Source of the DNA: Tardiphaga sp.
GTDB taxonomy: Bacteria; Pseudomonadota; Alphaproteobacteria; Rhizobiales; Xanthobacteraceae
Reading direction: 5' to 3'
Length of the DNA stretch: 11,394 nt
Assembly: GCA_028290325.1 (NCBI GenBank)
Contig: JAQGJY010000040.1
Coordinates: forward strand, 1 to 11,394
The notes beneath the pieces were generated by a model. That model saw only the letters and a list, made by a program, of their open reading frames with translations. It ran no database searches and was not told where the DNA came from. Every line of letters starts with the position of its first letter. Position 1 is the first letter of the stretch. Positions 1 to 6,813 of the stretch are shown one piece after another. Both the position numbers and the translations under genes were made by a program.

Positions 1-2
1 AT

Positions 3-38
3 GCGGTCAATGGCGGCTGGCTGTCTCGTGCAAGGTGA
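3..38 (+). CDS. Possible C-terminal end of a gene entering from the left
   Basis: Frame 3 is open from the left edge and ends at a TGA at 36-38, reading AVNGGWLSRAR. A Gly-Gly-Trp just before the stop resembles the extreme C-terminus of many short-chain dehydrogenases/reductases (commonly VDGGW plus a few residues). With only 11 codons visible this is a suggestion, not an identification. The gene would be convergent with the hydrolase at 134-967. The roughly 95 bases between them show no strong terminator. Confidence 0.25.
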   Translation, partial: AVNGGWLSRAR

Positions 39-133
39 AAGAGCGCCGTCACCGTGACAACCTACGCCGCGCGGGGCGCCTTATCATCCATGAGAGCACA
101 TCCAGAGCCGATCGGAGCCGCCGCGAAAAACGC

Positions 134-967
134 TCAGCGCGCGGTGTTGTGCGCCACCAGCGCGTCGGTCGAAAGCTTGCGTGGGATCGTCCCCGGCGCC
201 ACGTCGTCGTCGCCGAGATACTTGTCCAGCAGCGTCCGGATGCGCGTCTTCACGGTGTCAGGTCCGCGATCGCTCATATCGACGTGCTGGTAGCCGGTCT
301 TCACGACCGTAATGCCCGCCTTGCTGCAAACCTCGTCGTCCGGAACGACGCCGGCATCAGCCTTGAACACCGGATCCTCGGACCGGAACGACAGGATCTT
401 GAACTTGCCGTCGGTCATGAATGGAACGCGCAGATTGTCGAGCGTCACGATCTTCTTCACCTGATCCGGATGCAGCTTGGCGAAATACATCGAGATGTCG
501 CCGCCGTTGGAGTGGCCAACCATCGTCAGGTGCTGGTAATCGGCATTCGGCTGGATCGCCTTCATTTCCTCCAGCGCGAAGGCGATATTGGCGACGCCGC
601 GCTGATAGACCGGAAGACGGCCGACATAGGGCTCCCCGATCTTAGTCACCAATGGCGCGTCGGTCGGCAAATCATGCTGGACGCTGACCGCGAGATAACC
701 GCGCGCGGCGAAGACGTTCGACAGGAATGAGTATTCGGTGAAGCGGACCGTGTTGCCGTGATTGAGCACGGCGACCGGCAAAGTCGAGAGCCCGGCTCCG
801 GCCTGCATTTCCTTGTCGCGACGCACCGCGATCTGGACCTCGACGGTACGACCGCGCGTGGCATCGTAGAAGGAGAACGTCTCATGCCGGATCGCAAACT
901 TGTTGGCGACGAACAGCGCCAACGCGACCGCGACGAACGACGAGACGAAAATGATCTGGCGCTTCAT
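134..967 (-). CDS. Exported or membrane-anchored alpha/beta hydrolase
   Basis: A 277-residue serine hydrolase of the alpha/beta fold; the substrate cannot be told from sequence. Residues 5-21 form a hydrophobic N-terminal segment after MKRQ, so the enzyme is probably exported or anchored facing the periplasm. A possible oxyanion-side motif NHGN lies at 69-72. The nucleophile elbow GHSNG is at 151-155, with Ser153 as the likely nucleophile. An Asp in the RSEDP stretch (about 195-199) and the His in GYQHVD (His228) are candidates for the rest of the triad. The ATG at 967 was chosen because AGGA lies 7 bases upstream and the signal-like segment then begins at once; the frame can be extended to an ATG at 973 or a GTG at 1030. 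It stands alone, with the same orientation as mipZ but about 175 bases from it. It could be a dienelactone-hydrolase-like or lipase-like esterase. Confidence 0.8.
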   Translation of the reverse strand: MKRQIIFVSSFVAVALALFVANKFAIRHETFSFYDATRGRTVEVQIAVRRDKEMQAGAGLSTLPVAVLNHGNTVRFTEYSFLSNVFAARGYLAVSVQHDLPTDAPLVTKIGEPYVGRLPVYQRGVANIAFALEEMKAIQPNADYQHLTMVGHSNGGDISMYFAKLHPDQVKKIVTLDNLRVPFMTDGKFKILSFRSEDPVFKADAGVVPDDEVCSKAGITVVKTGYQHVDMSDRGPDTVKTRIRTLLDKYLGDDDVAPGTIPRKLSTDALVAHNTAR

Positions 968-1142
968 GACCATCCTGCGACTTACGGATTCACACCCGCG
1001 TGATGTCTGAAGCCTACAGGTCACAACCACATGACAAGAAGATCAAATATTGTGATTTGTGGCGCCCGCTAACTATGCAAACCAGCCGCATGATAGGCAG
1101 CAACGCTTCAACGCCACATTCCAAAGTCGGAGCAAAATCGAG

Positions 1143-2066
1143 TCAAAAGCCAACGATGTCGTGCAGTTCGAGAGGTTTATCGACCTGCGACGCCCACTCC
1201 GCGCGGTTGGCGGCGCGGCGGCGGCCGCGCTCGTCGAGCGGCAGCTTCAACTGCCGCAGCAGCGCCAGCACCTCCTCGCGCGCGGTGACGTGGCCGAGCG
1301 ATGGGCGCGTGCCGAGCGTGATCTCGTCGAGATTGTCGAGCGCGGTCAGGCCCCGCGGGAAGAACTCGCGATAGACCGAGCGCTCGGCCAGACCGTCGAT
1401 CGGGCGAAACCCCAGCCGCAGCGACAGCTCCTTTAGCCCGCCGGCGAGACGCGCCTGATTGCGGGAGTTGAGCACCGACAGGCGGTTGCGGACGACGATC
1501 CAGTCGGTGCTGGCGCCGTCGAGCTGGCGACGTTTGCGCCGGAAGTCGCGCACCATCGTCGCATAGTGGCTTTCACCCGTGACCGAATAGGTTGCGGCAT
1601 CGACCGTGGCGAGCACGTCGAAATCCAAGAAGCTGTCGTTGATCGGCGTCACCAACGTGTCGGCCATCGAATGCGCCAGCCGCATCAGGTAACTGTCCGA
1701 GCCGGGCGTGTCGATCACGATGAAATCGCAGTTGCGCTCGACCGCGCCGATCGCATCGAGAAACTGGCTCAGCTCGGCGGATTCGTTGTCGGCGATCTGC
1801 ATCGTGGTGCCGAGTTCGATGCAGCGGTGGGTCGGCAATTCCAGCGTCACGTTGTTGCGCTTCGCCCAGGCGCGGCGATTGGCGATGTAGCGCGTGAAAC
1901 TTTGCTGGCGGCAATCCAGATCGATGGTGGCGACGCGCTGTCCGGCCTTGAGCAAAGCCACGGCGACGTGCAACGCGGTGGTGGATTTGCCCGACCCGCC
2001 CTTTTCGTTGCCCAGCACCACGACATGCGCCGAGCCGGAACGTCCCTGTGTCGCCTGCACCCGCAT
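1143..2066 (-). CDS. mipZ: MipZ, ParA-family ATPase that positions the division plane
   Basis: This 307-residue P-loop ATPase matches MipZ, which in Caulobacter binds ParB at the origin region, forms a gradient from the poles and inhibits FtsZ so that division occurs at mid-cell. The deviant Walker A motif KGGSGKST is at 22-29, with the signature Lys22 of the ParA/MinD superfamily and Lys27 of the P-loop. The A' motif with Asp49 (ATIDLD) is followed by RQQSFTRYIANRRAW, a MipZ-like stretch. Walker B is FIVIDTPG with Asp119. The block from TPINDSFLDFD onward and VVRNRLS also match MipZ rather than ordinary ParA/Soj. There is no parB next to it, as expected for MipZ, which is usually separate from parAB. 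The start is well supported: AGGAG sits 5 bases before the ATG. It diverges from panC across 178 bases, which contain a CtrA-like site. Confidence 0.93.
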   Translation of the reverse strand: MRVQATQGRSGSAHVVVLGNEKGGSGKSTTALHVAVALLKAGQRVATIDLDCRQQSFTRYIANRRAWAKRNNVTLELPTHRCIELGTTMQIADNESAELSQFLDAIGAVERNCDFIVIDTPGSDSYLMRLAHSMADTLVTPINDSFLDFDVLATVDAATYSVTGESHYATMVRDFRRKRRQLDGASTDWIVVRNRLSVLNSRNQARLAGGLKELSLRLGFRPIDGLAERSVYREFFPRGLTALDNLDEITLGTRPSLGHVTAREEVLALLRQLKLPLDERGRRRAANRAEWASQVDKPLELHDIVGF

Positions 2067-2103
2067 CGATACTCCTACCCCGCGATGTTCAAATCGCAGA
2101 GGG

Positions 2104-2118
2104 TTACCGCCAAGTTAA
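2104..2118. promoter_or_regulatory. Candidate CtrA-like site upstream of mipZ
   Basis: The bases read TTAC, seven bases, then TTAA. The CtrA full-site consensus in alphaproteobacteria is TTAA-N7-TTAA, so seven of eight defined positions match. It lies about 40-50 bases upstream of the mipZ ATG and about 130 bases from panC, a sensible place to act on mipZ. Regulation by CtrA is an inference; no promoter elements were identified with confidence. Confidence 0.3.
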
Positions 2119-2244
2119 TGACATAAGACGATAACGAAGACCCGTTCGGACTGCGTTCATGGTGAATGCCCGGCCGCGCTTTGCGGTGATGCGCCGGCTT
2201 TGATATGGAACACGTCCCGCCTTCGCTTCACTGATCGAGTCGTC

Positions 2245-3096
2245 ATGCCGAAACCACCCGTGATCGTCCGCACGCTCCCCGCCCTGCGCCGCGCCCTTGC
2301 CGATCTGCGCGGCCGCGAGGCGACGACCGCTCTGGTGCCGACGATGGGCGCGTTGCACGACGGTCATCTGGCGTTGGTGCGAACCGCCAAGCGACGCGCC
2401 GACAAGGTCATGGTTTCGATCTTCGTCAATCCGGCGCAGTTCGCGCCACACGAGGATTTCGGCTCCTATCCGCGCACCTGGAAAACCGACGTCGCCAAGC
2501 TCGCCGCCGAGAAGGTCGATCTGATCTGGAACCCGGACGTCGCAACAATGTATCCGGACGGATTCGCGACGCGCATCACCCCGGAAGGCCCGGCGATGGC
2601 CGGCCTCGAGGATAAATTCAGGCCGCATTTCTTTGGCGGCGTCGCGACCGTGGTCGGCAAATTGTTCACGCAATGCCGCCCGGATTTCGCGCTGTTCGGC
2701 CAGAAGGATTATCAGCAGCTCAAGGTCGTGACGCGGATGGCGCGCGATCTCGATCTCGGCGTCAAGGTGATCGGGATGACCACCGTGCGTGAGCGCGACG
2801 GTCTGGCGATGTCGTCGCGCAACCTTTATCTGACGCCCGAGCAGCGGCAGACGGCGACGATTTTGTATCGCGCGATCAAGGACGCCAGCAAGCGCCTGCG
2901 CGCGGGCGACGAGTTAGCGGCCGTCATGGCGGCGGGCGCGGAAACCATCGCCGCCGCTGGATTCACAGTCGATTATTTCGAGGCCCGGCACGCCGAGACG
3001 CTGGCGCCGGTGTCGTCGATTGCCGACGGGCCGTTGCGGCTGCTGGTGGCGGCCAAGATCGGCAACACCCGATTGATCGATAACGCGGCGGTCTAG
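2245..3096 (+). CDS. panC: Pantothenate synthetase (pantoate--beta-alanine ligase)
   Basis: PanC joins pantoate and beta-alanine with ATP, via a pantoyl-adenylate, to make pantothenate (vitamin B5) for coenzyme A; it is cytoplasmic. The 283-residue length is normal for the family. The nucleotidyltransferase signature is intact: PTMGALHDGH at 32-41 with His38 and His41 (HxGH), FVNPAQF at 60-66, and FGQKDYQQL at 151-159, which in known PanC structures lines the pantoate and ATP sites. RERDGLAMSSRN at 182-193 carries the KMSKS-like loop. The ATG at 2245 gives the family's usual N-terminus; a longer frame to 2200 exists but adds nothing recognisable, and the ribosome site (GAG in CGAGTC) is weak. 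panB is not adjacent. The gene ends tail to tail with the DUF1489 gene, the two stop codons sharing the bases CTAG at 3093-3096. Confidence 0.96.
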   Translation: MPKPPVIVRTLPALRRALADLRGREATTALVPTMGALHDGHLALVRTAKRRADKVMVSIFVNPAQFAPHEDFGSYPRTWKTDVAKLAAEKVDLIWNPDVATMYPDGFATRITPEGPAMAGLEDKFRPHFFGGVATVVGKLFTQCRPDFALFGQKDYQQLKVVTRMARDLDLGVKVIGMTTVRERDGLAMSSRNLYLTPEQRQTATILYRAIKDASKRLRAGDELAAVMAAGAETIAAAGFTVDYFEARHAETLAPVSSIADGPLRLLVAAKIGNTRLIDNAAV

Positions 3097-3530
3097 AGCA
3101 GCCCCAGCTCGCGCAATTCGCGACGCATCGGCTCGGGCATCGCCTCGATGCTGGCGGCAGCCTTGCCGAGATCGGGCGGCACGTCCGTGTCCTTGAAATA
3201 ACGCCAGCCCTGAAACGCGCGCATCGGGCGCGGCGCCACCGAGATCACCTTCGGCTGCATCGCGAGACGGCAGCGGCCGATGCCCGCGCTGTCGCGGAAC
3301 GGTTCGATCGCGATGAGCTTCATGCGCGCCGCGATCTCGCCACGGATCACCCAATAGAGCGAACCGCCATCGAGCACCTCGGCGTCGCGCTTCGGCACCA
3401 TGCGGGTGATGTGGATATGACGCGGCGGCAGGCCGTTGCTTTGCGCGAGTTTCTGCCGGTCGGCCACCCACGCCCTCAAATCCTTGACGGAGTCGCAGCC
3501 GACGGCAAGCTTGAGAATATGAAGCGGCAT
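3093..3530 (-). CDS. DUF1489 family protein
   Basis: A 145-residue protein that I recognise as DUF1489, an alphaproteobacterial family without a known function. It opens with MPLHILKLAVGCDSV, typical of the family, and contains HIHITRMVPKR, a YWVIRGEI strand, an AIEPFRD stretch and a GWRYF segment near the C-terminus. No signal peptide or membrane segment is seen, so it is probably cytosolic. The ATG at 3530 was chosen because it gives the family N-terminus. The frame also extends to an ATG at 3569 or a GTG at 3572 that overlaps the stop of the upstream gene (GTGA), adding an Arg-rich MLSIGRRRRYSSR leader, so translational coupling from the upstream gene is possible. It is probably the last gene of a minus-strand unit and converges with panC. 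Confidence 0.85.
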   Translation of the reverse strand: MPLHILKLAVGCDSVKDLRAWVADRQKLAQSNGLPPRHIHITRMVPKRDAEVLDGGSLYWVIRGEIAARMKLIAIEPFRDSAGIGRCRLAMQPKVISVAPRPMRAFQGWRYFKDTDVPPDLGKAAASIEAMPEPMRRELRELGLL

Positions 3531-3568
3531 GCGCGAGCTGTAGCGCCGGCGCCGCCCGATTGAAAGCA

Positions 3569-4471
3569 TCACTGATCGCGCGCGACCGGGGCTGTGGATG
3601 ACGGTGCCGGCGTCAATTGGACGGGAGCCGCAGGCTGCTTCTTCGGCGCCGCCGGCTGCTTCTTCGGCGCGGTGGACGGCGGGGCCGTCGCAGCCGGACG
3701 CGGCGCGGTGAGCGGCGGCTCCGGGGTCATGATGTTGATCGGCGGGATCGAGGCCGAGTTCGGGAAATCGGTATTGGTCGGCTTGCCGGTCGGCATCGTC
3801 GGCGTCATCAGCGAGACCGGCGCCGCGGCGATGGCCGGCGCGCCCCAGCCCGGTTCATAGCGCGCGATCGCCGCCTCGTAGATCTTGTCGGTCATGTTGG
3901 CGGCGATCCGGGTGCGGTCGGTCAACGAGTCGAAGGCCGCGCACTGCTCGGGCTTGCAGCCGTCACGCACCGACAGCACGTAGGCGACGAGGCCGTAACG
4001 GTCACGCTCGATCGCGCGGCGCAGCGACTGCAAATCCGGCGTCATGGCGCGGTTGGCGGTCGCGACATCGCCGCGCGCGACAAGGCGGTTCAATTGCGCA
4101 GCGGTTTGCGCCACGGCGGCGGCGGCGGTATCGGGCGACGAGAACAGCAACTTCTCGCAGGCCGCCAACACGGTCTCGCCGGCCAGATCGTCGAGGCAGG
4201 CCAGCGCCGGCAGCGACGCGGCATTTTGCGGCGGCGGCGCCGGGCTGACTGATTCCGGCGTGGCCCCGTCGCGAAGCGCTATCGCCACCACGATACCGAT
4301 CGCCAGCAGCGTGATCGCGGCCAGCGTGCCGTTGGCAACCGAACGTTCGGCGCGCAGCAGCGCCACCAGCAGGATCAGCCCGACGAATCCGGCAATCGCC
4401 AACAACAGCCAGATCGGCAGGAATGGCGATCGCCAGAGCTGGTCGAGCCTGTCAGCCCAATGCCAATTCAT
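3569..4471 (-). CDS. Two-TM membrane protein with a Pro/Ala-rich C-terminal tail, function unknown
   Basis: I do not recognise a named family in this 300-residue protein. Two hydrophobic segments at about 17-39 and 49-67 form an N-terminal hairpin or tandem anchor. A moderately charged central domain at about 85-210 follows, with four cysteines at 92, 105, 172 and 177 that could form two disulfides if the domain lies in the periplasm. From about 211 to the end the protein is rich in Pro, Ala, Thr and Ser, like an extended linker, and carries a perfect double heptad KKQPAAP at 270-283. The ATG at 4471 is preceded by AAGGA held in a short hairpin loop. It lies 57 bases downstream of the small gene at 4529 and its stop overlaps the first possible start of DUF1489, suggesting one transcript. 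Codon use looks like its neighbours, so it is probably a real, group-specific gene. Confidence 0.75.
   Translation of the reverse strand: MNWHWADRLDQLWRSPFLPIWLLLAIAGFVGLILLVALLRAERSVANGTLAAITLLAIGIVVAIALRDGATPESVSPAPPPQNAASLPALACLDDLAGETVLAACEKLLFSSPDTAAAAVAQTAAQLNRLVARGDVATANRAMTPDLQSLRRAIERDRYGLVAYVLSVRDGCKPEQCAAFDSLTDRTRIAANMTDKIYEAAIARYEPGWGAPAIAAAPVSLMTPTMPTGKPTNTDFPNSASIPPINIMTPEPPLTAPRPAATAPPSTAPKKQPAAPKKQPAAPVQLTPAPSSTAPVARDQ
3633..3674 (-). repeat. Two tandem 21-base units encoding KKQPAAP-type heptads
   Basis: Units at 3633-3653 and 3654-3674 are identical over their first 17 bases and differ at three of the last four. They lie inside the Pro/Ala-rich tail of the membrane protein and add seven residues per copy, keeping the frame. 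They are probably a slippage or unequal-exchange product. Confidence 0.8.
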
Positions 4472-4490
4472 GCCCGCAGTCCTTTCGGGC
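4472..4490 (-). promoter_or_regulatory. Short hairpin that presents the ribosome-binding site of the gene at 3569-4471
   Basis: On the minus strand GCCCG and CGGGC form a perfect 5-bp stem around the 9-base loop AAAGGACTG, and the ATG follows the stem directly. The AAGGA in the loop is the only good Shine-Dalgarno sequence. Whether the stem affects translation is an inference. Confidence 0.35.
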
Positions 4491-4528
4491 TGGCTTCGGA
4501 TGGTCGCAGTTCAGACGCAAACAACCCG

Positions 4529-4732
4529 TCAGTTGATGGCGAGTTGGCTTTCCTTGGCGACGCGCTCGAAGGCTTCGGTGGTGCTCTTGATACGGTACTG
4601 ACAGTCGTCGCCATCGGTCGGCAGCAGGCGGATCACCTCGTAGGTGCCGCTGGCGGCCGGGCGCGCCACATTGCTGGCCGTGAAATAGACTGTCTCTCCG
4701 ACGATGTACTTGTGCTTCAACGCCCTCTCCAT
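4529..4732 (-). CDS. Small conserved hypothetical protein
   Basis: A 67-residue soluble protein with no signal peptide or membrane segment. It resembles a small conserved protein I associate with rhizobia and relatives, but no function is known to me. The core KHKYIVGETVYF, then a GTYEVIRLLP strand, then QYRIKSTTEAFERVAKESQL suggests a compact, mostly beta, SH3-like fold; that fold is a guess. Start choice is uncertain. The ATG at 4732 has no good ribosome site, while a TTG at 4720, just before KHKY, has GGAG six bases upstream and would give 63 residues; a GTG at 4735 is also in frame. It is the first gene of a likely unit with the Pro-rich membrane protein (57-base gap) and DUF1489. The 215 bases upstream, to the end of the GST gene, hold no other gene I can support. 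Confidence 0.75.
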   Translation of the reverse strand: MERALKHKYIVGETVYFTASNVARPAASGTYEVIRLLPTDGDDCQYRIKSTTEAFERVAKESQLAIN

Positions 4733-4950
4733 CACACACTGAAAAAATTGTCAGGCGGGACAACCTGTTGCCGGCGCGGAACGCGACATCGGTTTGCCCG
4801 AAAACCCTGCGGCCATATAGCACGCCGACCATCGCCGTGGCCAGTTGCTTGATGACATGGCCAACGCGCAATTTTGCAGATTTATCAGGAAGATAATCGT
4901 GTTTTAGCCGATTGGACGGAGATTCGGGCGGCCGTGTCCGCAGCGATCGC

Positions 4951-5607
4951 CTATTCGGCCTCGAATCGTGGGATCAGAAGCGTCTCGGCCAGCCCGTCGC
5001 GGGTCCACGCGGCGAAAGCCGGTTCGACCGCCATCGTGGACATGTAGGCCGCCACCGGATCGCTGACCGCAATCGCGTAGATCCTGAAGCGATGAACGAC
5101 CGGCGCAAACATCGCATCCGCCGCGCCGAAGCCACCGAACAGATACGGACCGAGGTGGCCGTAGCAGGCCCGGACGTCTGTCCAAATCTCCTGAATCCGG
5201 GCGATATCCACCAGCGCGGCCTCCGACAGCGGCTTGGCGGCGACCGGCCGATGCAAGTTCATGCCGCATTCGTGACGCAGCGCCTGAAAGCCGGAATGCA
5301 TCTCGGCGCAGATCGAGCGCGCATAGGCGCGGGCCGCCGCATTGGCCGGCCACAGCTTGGCGTCGGGGTATTTCTCGGCGGCGTATTCGATGATCGCCAG
5401 CGAATCCCAGACCGTCACATCGCCGTCGATAAGCGCGGGCACCTTGCCGGACGGCGTCACCGCGAGGATGCGCGCCTTGTCCTCCGGGCCGGTGTACAAC
5501 GGAATGCACACTTCATCGAAGGCGATGCCGGCGCCTTTCAACGCCACCCATGGCCGCATCGACCACGATGAGTAATTCTTGTTGCCGATGACAAGCGTGA
5601 GGCTCAT
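4951..5607 (-). CDS. Glutathione S-transferase family protein
   Basis: A 218-residue cytosolic GST-like protein, full length for the family. The N-terminal thioredoxin-like domain (about 2-80) has NYSSWSMRPW at 11-20, in which Ser13 or Ser14 is the likely glutathione-activating residue. Val56-Pro57 is the conserved cis-proline that holds the glutathione backbone, and Asp68-Ser69 matches the Glu/Asp-Ser motif that binds the gamma-glutamyl group. The alpha-helical C-terminal domain starts near 90 and includes a FGGFGAADAMFAPVV stretch, typical of the GST_C helix with its buried Asp. The substrate cannot be inferred. The ATG at 5607 is supported by GGAG nine bases upstream; the frame extends upstream to 5670 without family similarity. 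It diverges from the DUF599 gene across about 117 bases. Confidence 0.92.
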   Translation of the reverse strand: MSLTLVIGNKNYSSWSMRPWVALKGAGIAFDEVCIPLYTGPEDKARILAVTPSGKVPALIDGDVTVWDSLAIIEYAAEKYPDAKLWPANAAARAYARSICAEMHSGFQALRHECGMNLHRPVAAKPLSEAALVDIARIQEIWTDVRACYGHLGPYLFGGFGAADAMFAPVVHRFRIYAIAVSDPVAAYMSTMAVEPAFAAWTRDGLAETLLIPRFEAE

Positions 5608-5724
5608 GGAATTTGACTCCGGTCGGGAACGGCGTTGTGCCATGGCGCGTCGGCGCTCGGCAACCGGCACTCCATTTGCTTGCTGGGTTATCGGCGTTAC
5701 CCCACCTCGTCACTAGGATTTGCC

Positions 5725-6486
5725 ATGCCTGCTTATCTGTTCGGAGCCACTTGGGTTGATGCGCTCGCGGTGAGCTTCTTCGCGCTGGAATGGTCGGTCT
5801 ATGCCTACACGCTGGAGAAAAGCGCCTATGGCCGCGACAGCCTGTCGGCGCGCATGAATGCCTTTCGGGAGGTCTGGATGCGGCGGCTGCTCGATCGCGA
5901 GGTCCGGATGGTCGATACGCAGATCATGGCCTCGCTGCAGAACGGCACCGCGTTCTTTGCCTCGACCACCTTGTTCGCGATCGGCGGCTCGCTGGCGCTG
6001 CTGCGAGCGACCGATGAAGCCGCCGCCGTGTTGACGACGCTGCCGTTCGGTCCGCCGCCCTCGCCCGCTTTATGGGAAATCAAATGTCTCGGGCTGGTGG
6101 TGATCTTCATCTATGCTTTCTTCAAATTCGCCTGGGCCTACAGGCTGTTCAATTATGTCGCGATCCTGATCGGCGCGATGCCGCCGGCGTCGCAGCGCGA
6201 GACGCCGGAAACCGAAGCGCACGTCATGCGCACCACCCGGCTGTTCCAGTCCGGCGGGCGGCACTTCAATCGCGGCCAGCGCGCCTTCTTCTTCGCGCTT
6301 GGCTATCTCGGCTGGTTCCTCAGCCCATGGGTGTTGATGGCGACGACCGCCGCCGTCGTGATCGTCACCTGGCGGCGACAATTCGCATCCAGCGCCTGGG
6401 AGGCGATGGGGACCGATCTCGCCGGCGGCGCGCTGCATCCGCCGATCGTGCAGCGGCTCACGACACGCGGGCCGCCGCGCCCGTGA
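5725..6486 (+). CDS. DUF599 family integral membrane protein
   Basis: A 253-residue inner-membrane protein of the DUF599 family, whose function is unknown. Four hydrophobic segments are visible: about 8-26 (WVDALAVSFFALEW), about 72-92 (FFASTTLFAIGGSLALL), about 116-142 (GLVVIFIYAFFKFAWAYRLF, running into the following aliphatic stretch) and about 190-217 (FFFALGYLGWFLSPWVLMA onward). Family hallmarks include the Arg-rich loop MRRLLDREVRMVDTQ after the first segment, FKFAWAYRLFNY, and a short stretch of HFNRGQRAFFFALG. The ATG at 5725 is preceded by AGGA with good spacing (CTAGGATTTGCC); the upstream extension to 5635 has no family similarity. The DUF3253 gene follows 48 bases later on the same strand and could share its transcript. 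Confidence 0.9.
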   Translation: MPAYLFGATWVDALAVSFFALEWSVYAYTLEKSAYGRDSLSARMNAFREVWMRRLLDREVRMVDTQIMASLQNGTAFFASTTLFAIGGSLALLRATDEAAAVLTTLPFGPPPSPALWEIKCLGLVVIFIYAFFKFAWAYRLFNYVAILIGAMPPASQRETPETEAHVMRTTRLFQSGGRHFNRGQRAFFFALGYLGWFLSPWVLMATTAAVVIVTWRRQFASSAWEAMGTDLAGGALHPPIVQRLTTRGPPRP

Positions 6487-6534
6487 TCGCGGGACACCCT
6501 TGCCGCCTGCCCGATGATGCGGCATGGCCTGCAC

Positions 6535-6813
6535 ATGACCGAGCCCCATCCGACCGACACCGATTCGACCCTCCCGCTCGACGAGGCCATCCTCGCGGTG
6601 CTGGCGCGCAAAGGCGACGCCACCCTGAGCGCGCCGGAAATCGCCCAGGCGATCTCGCCCGGCGACGACTGGCACGCGTTGTTGACGCCGATCCGCCGCG
6701 CGGCGGTCTTGCTCGCGCAGGCCGGGCGGCTGGTGATTTACCGCAAAGGCAAGCCGGTCGATCCGGCCGATTTTCGTGGCGTCTATCGCTTAGGGCTACC
6801 GCGGCAGGATTGA
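6535..6813 (+). CDS. DUF3253 family small protein
   Basis: A 92-residue protein matching DUF3253, a family of unknown function with a winged-helix-like helical layout. The conserved pattern is visible: LDEAILAVLARKGD, then SAPEIAQAIS, then DDWHALLTPIRRAAVLLAQAG, then RLVIYRKGKPVDPADFRG with the closing VYRLG. The RKGKPVDP segment is the most diagnostic. There is no signal peptide. The start is uncertain: ATG 6535 gives the usual short N-terminus, but ATGs at 6514 and 6517 are in frame and none has a clear ribosome site. Its last 18 bases overlap the end of the YdcF-like gene on the other strand, so both C-termini constrain the same DNA. Confidence 0.85.
   Translation: MTEPHPTDTDSTLPLDEAILAVLARKGDATLSAPEIAQAISPGDDWHALLTPIRRAAVLLAQAGRLVIYRKGKPVDPADFRGVYRLGLPRQD

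Noticed and set aside
126..139. Hairpin plus T-run at the end of the hydrolase gene as a terminator
   Set aside because: The stem CGC-TGA-GCG is only three base pairs, with the stop codon in its loop; the five T's alone are not enough.
35..730. Plus-strand reading frame of 231 codons opposite the hydrolase
   Set aside because: It is a shadow frame: no recognisable domain, and the hydrolase on the minus strand has a signal-like segment, a nucleophile elbow and a ribosome site.
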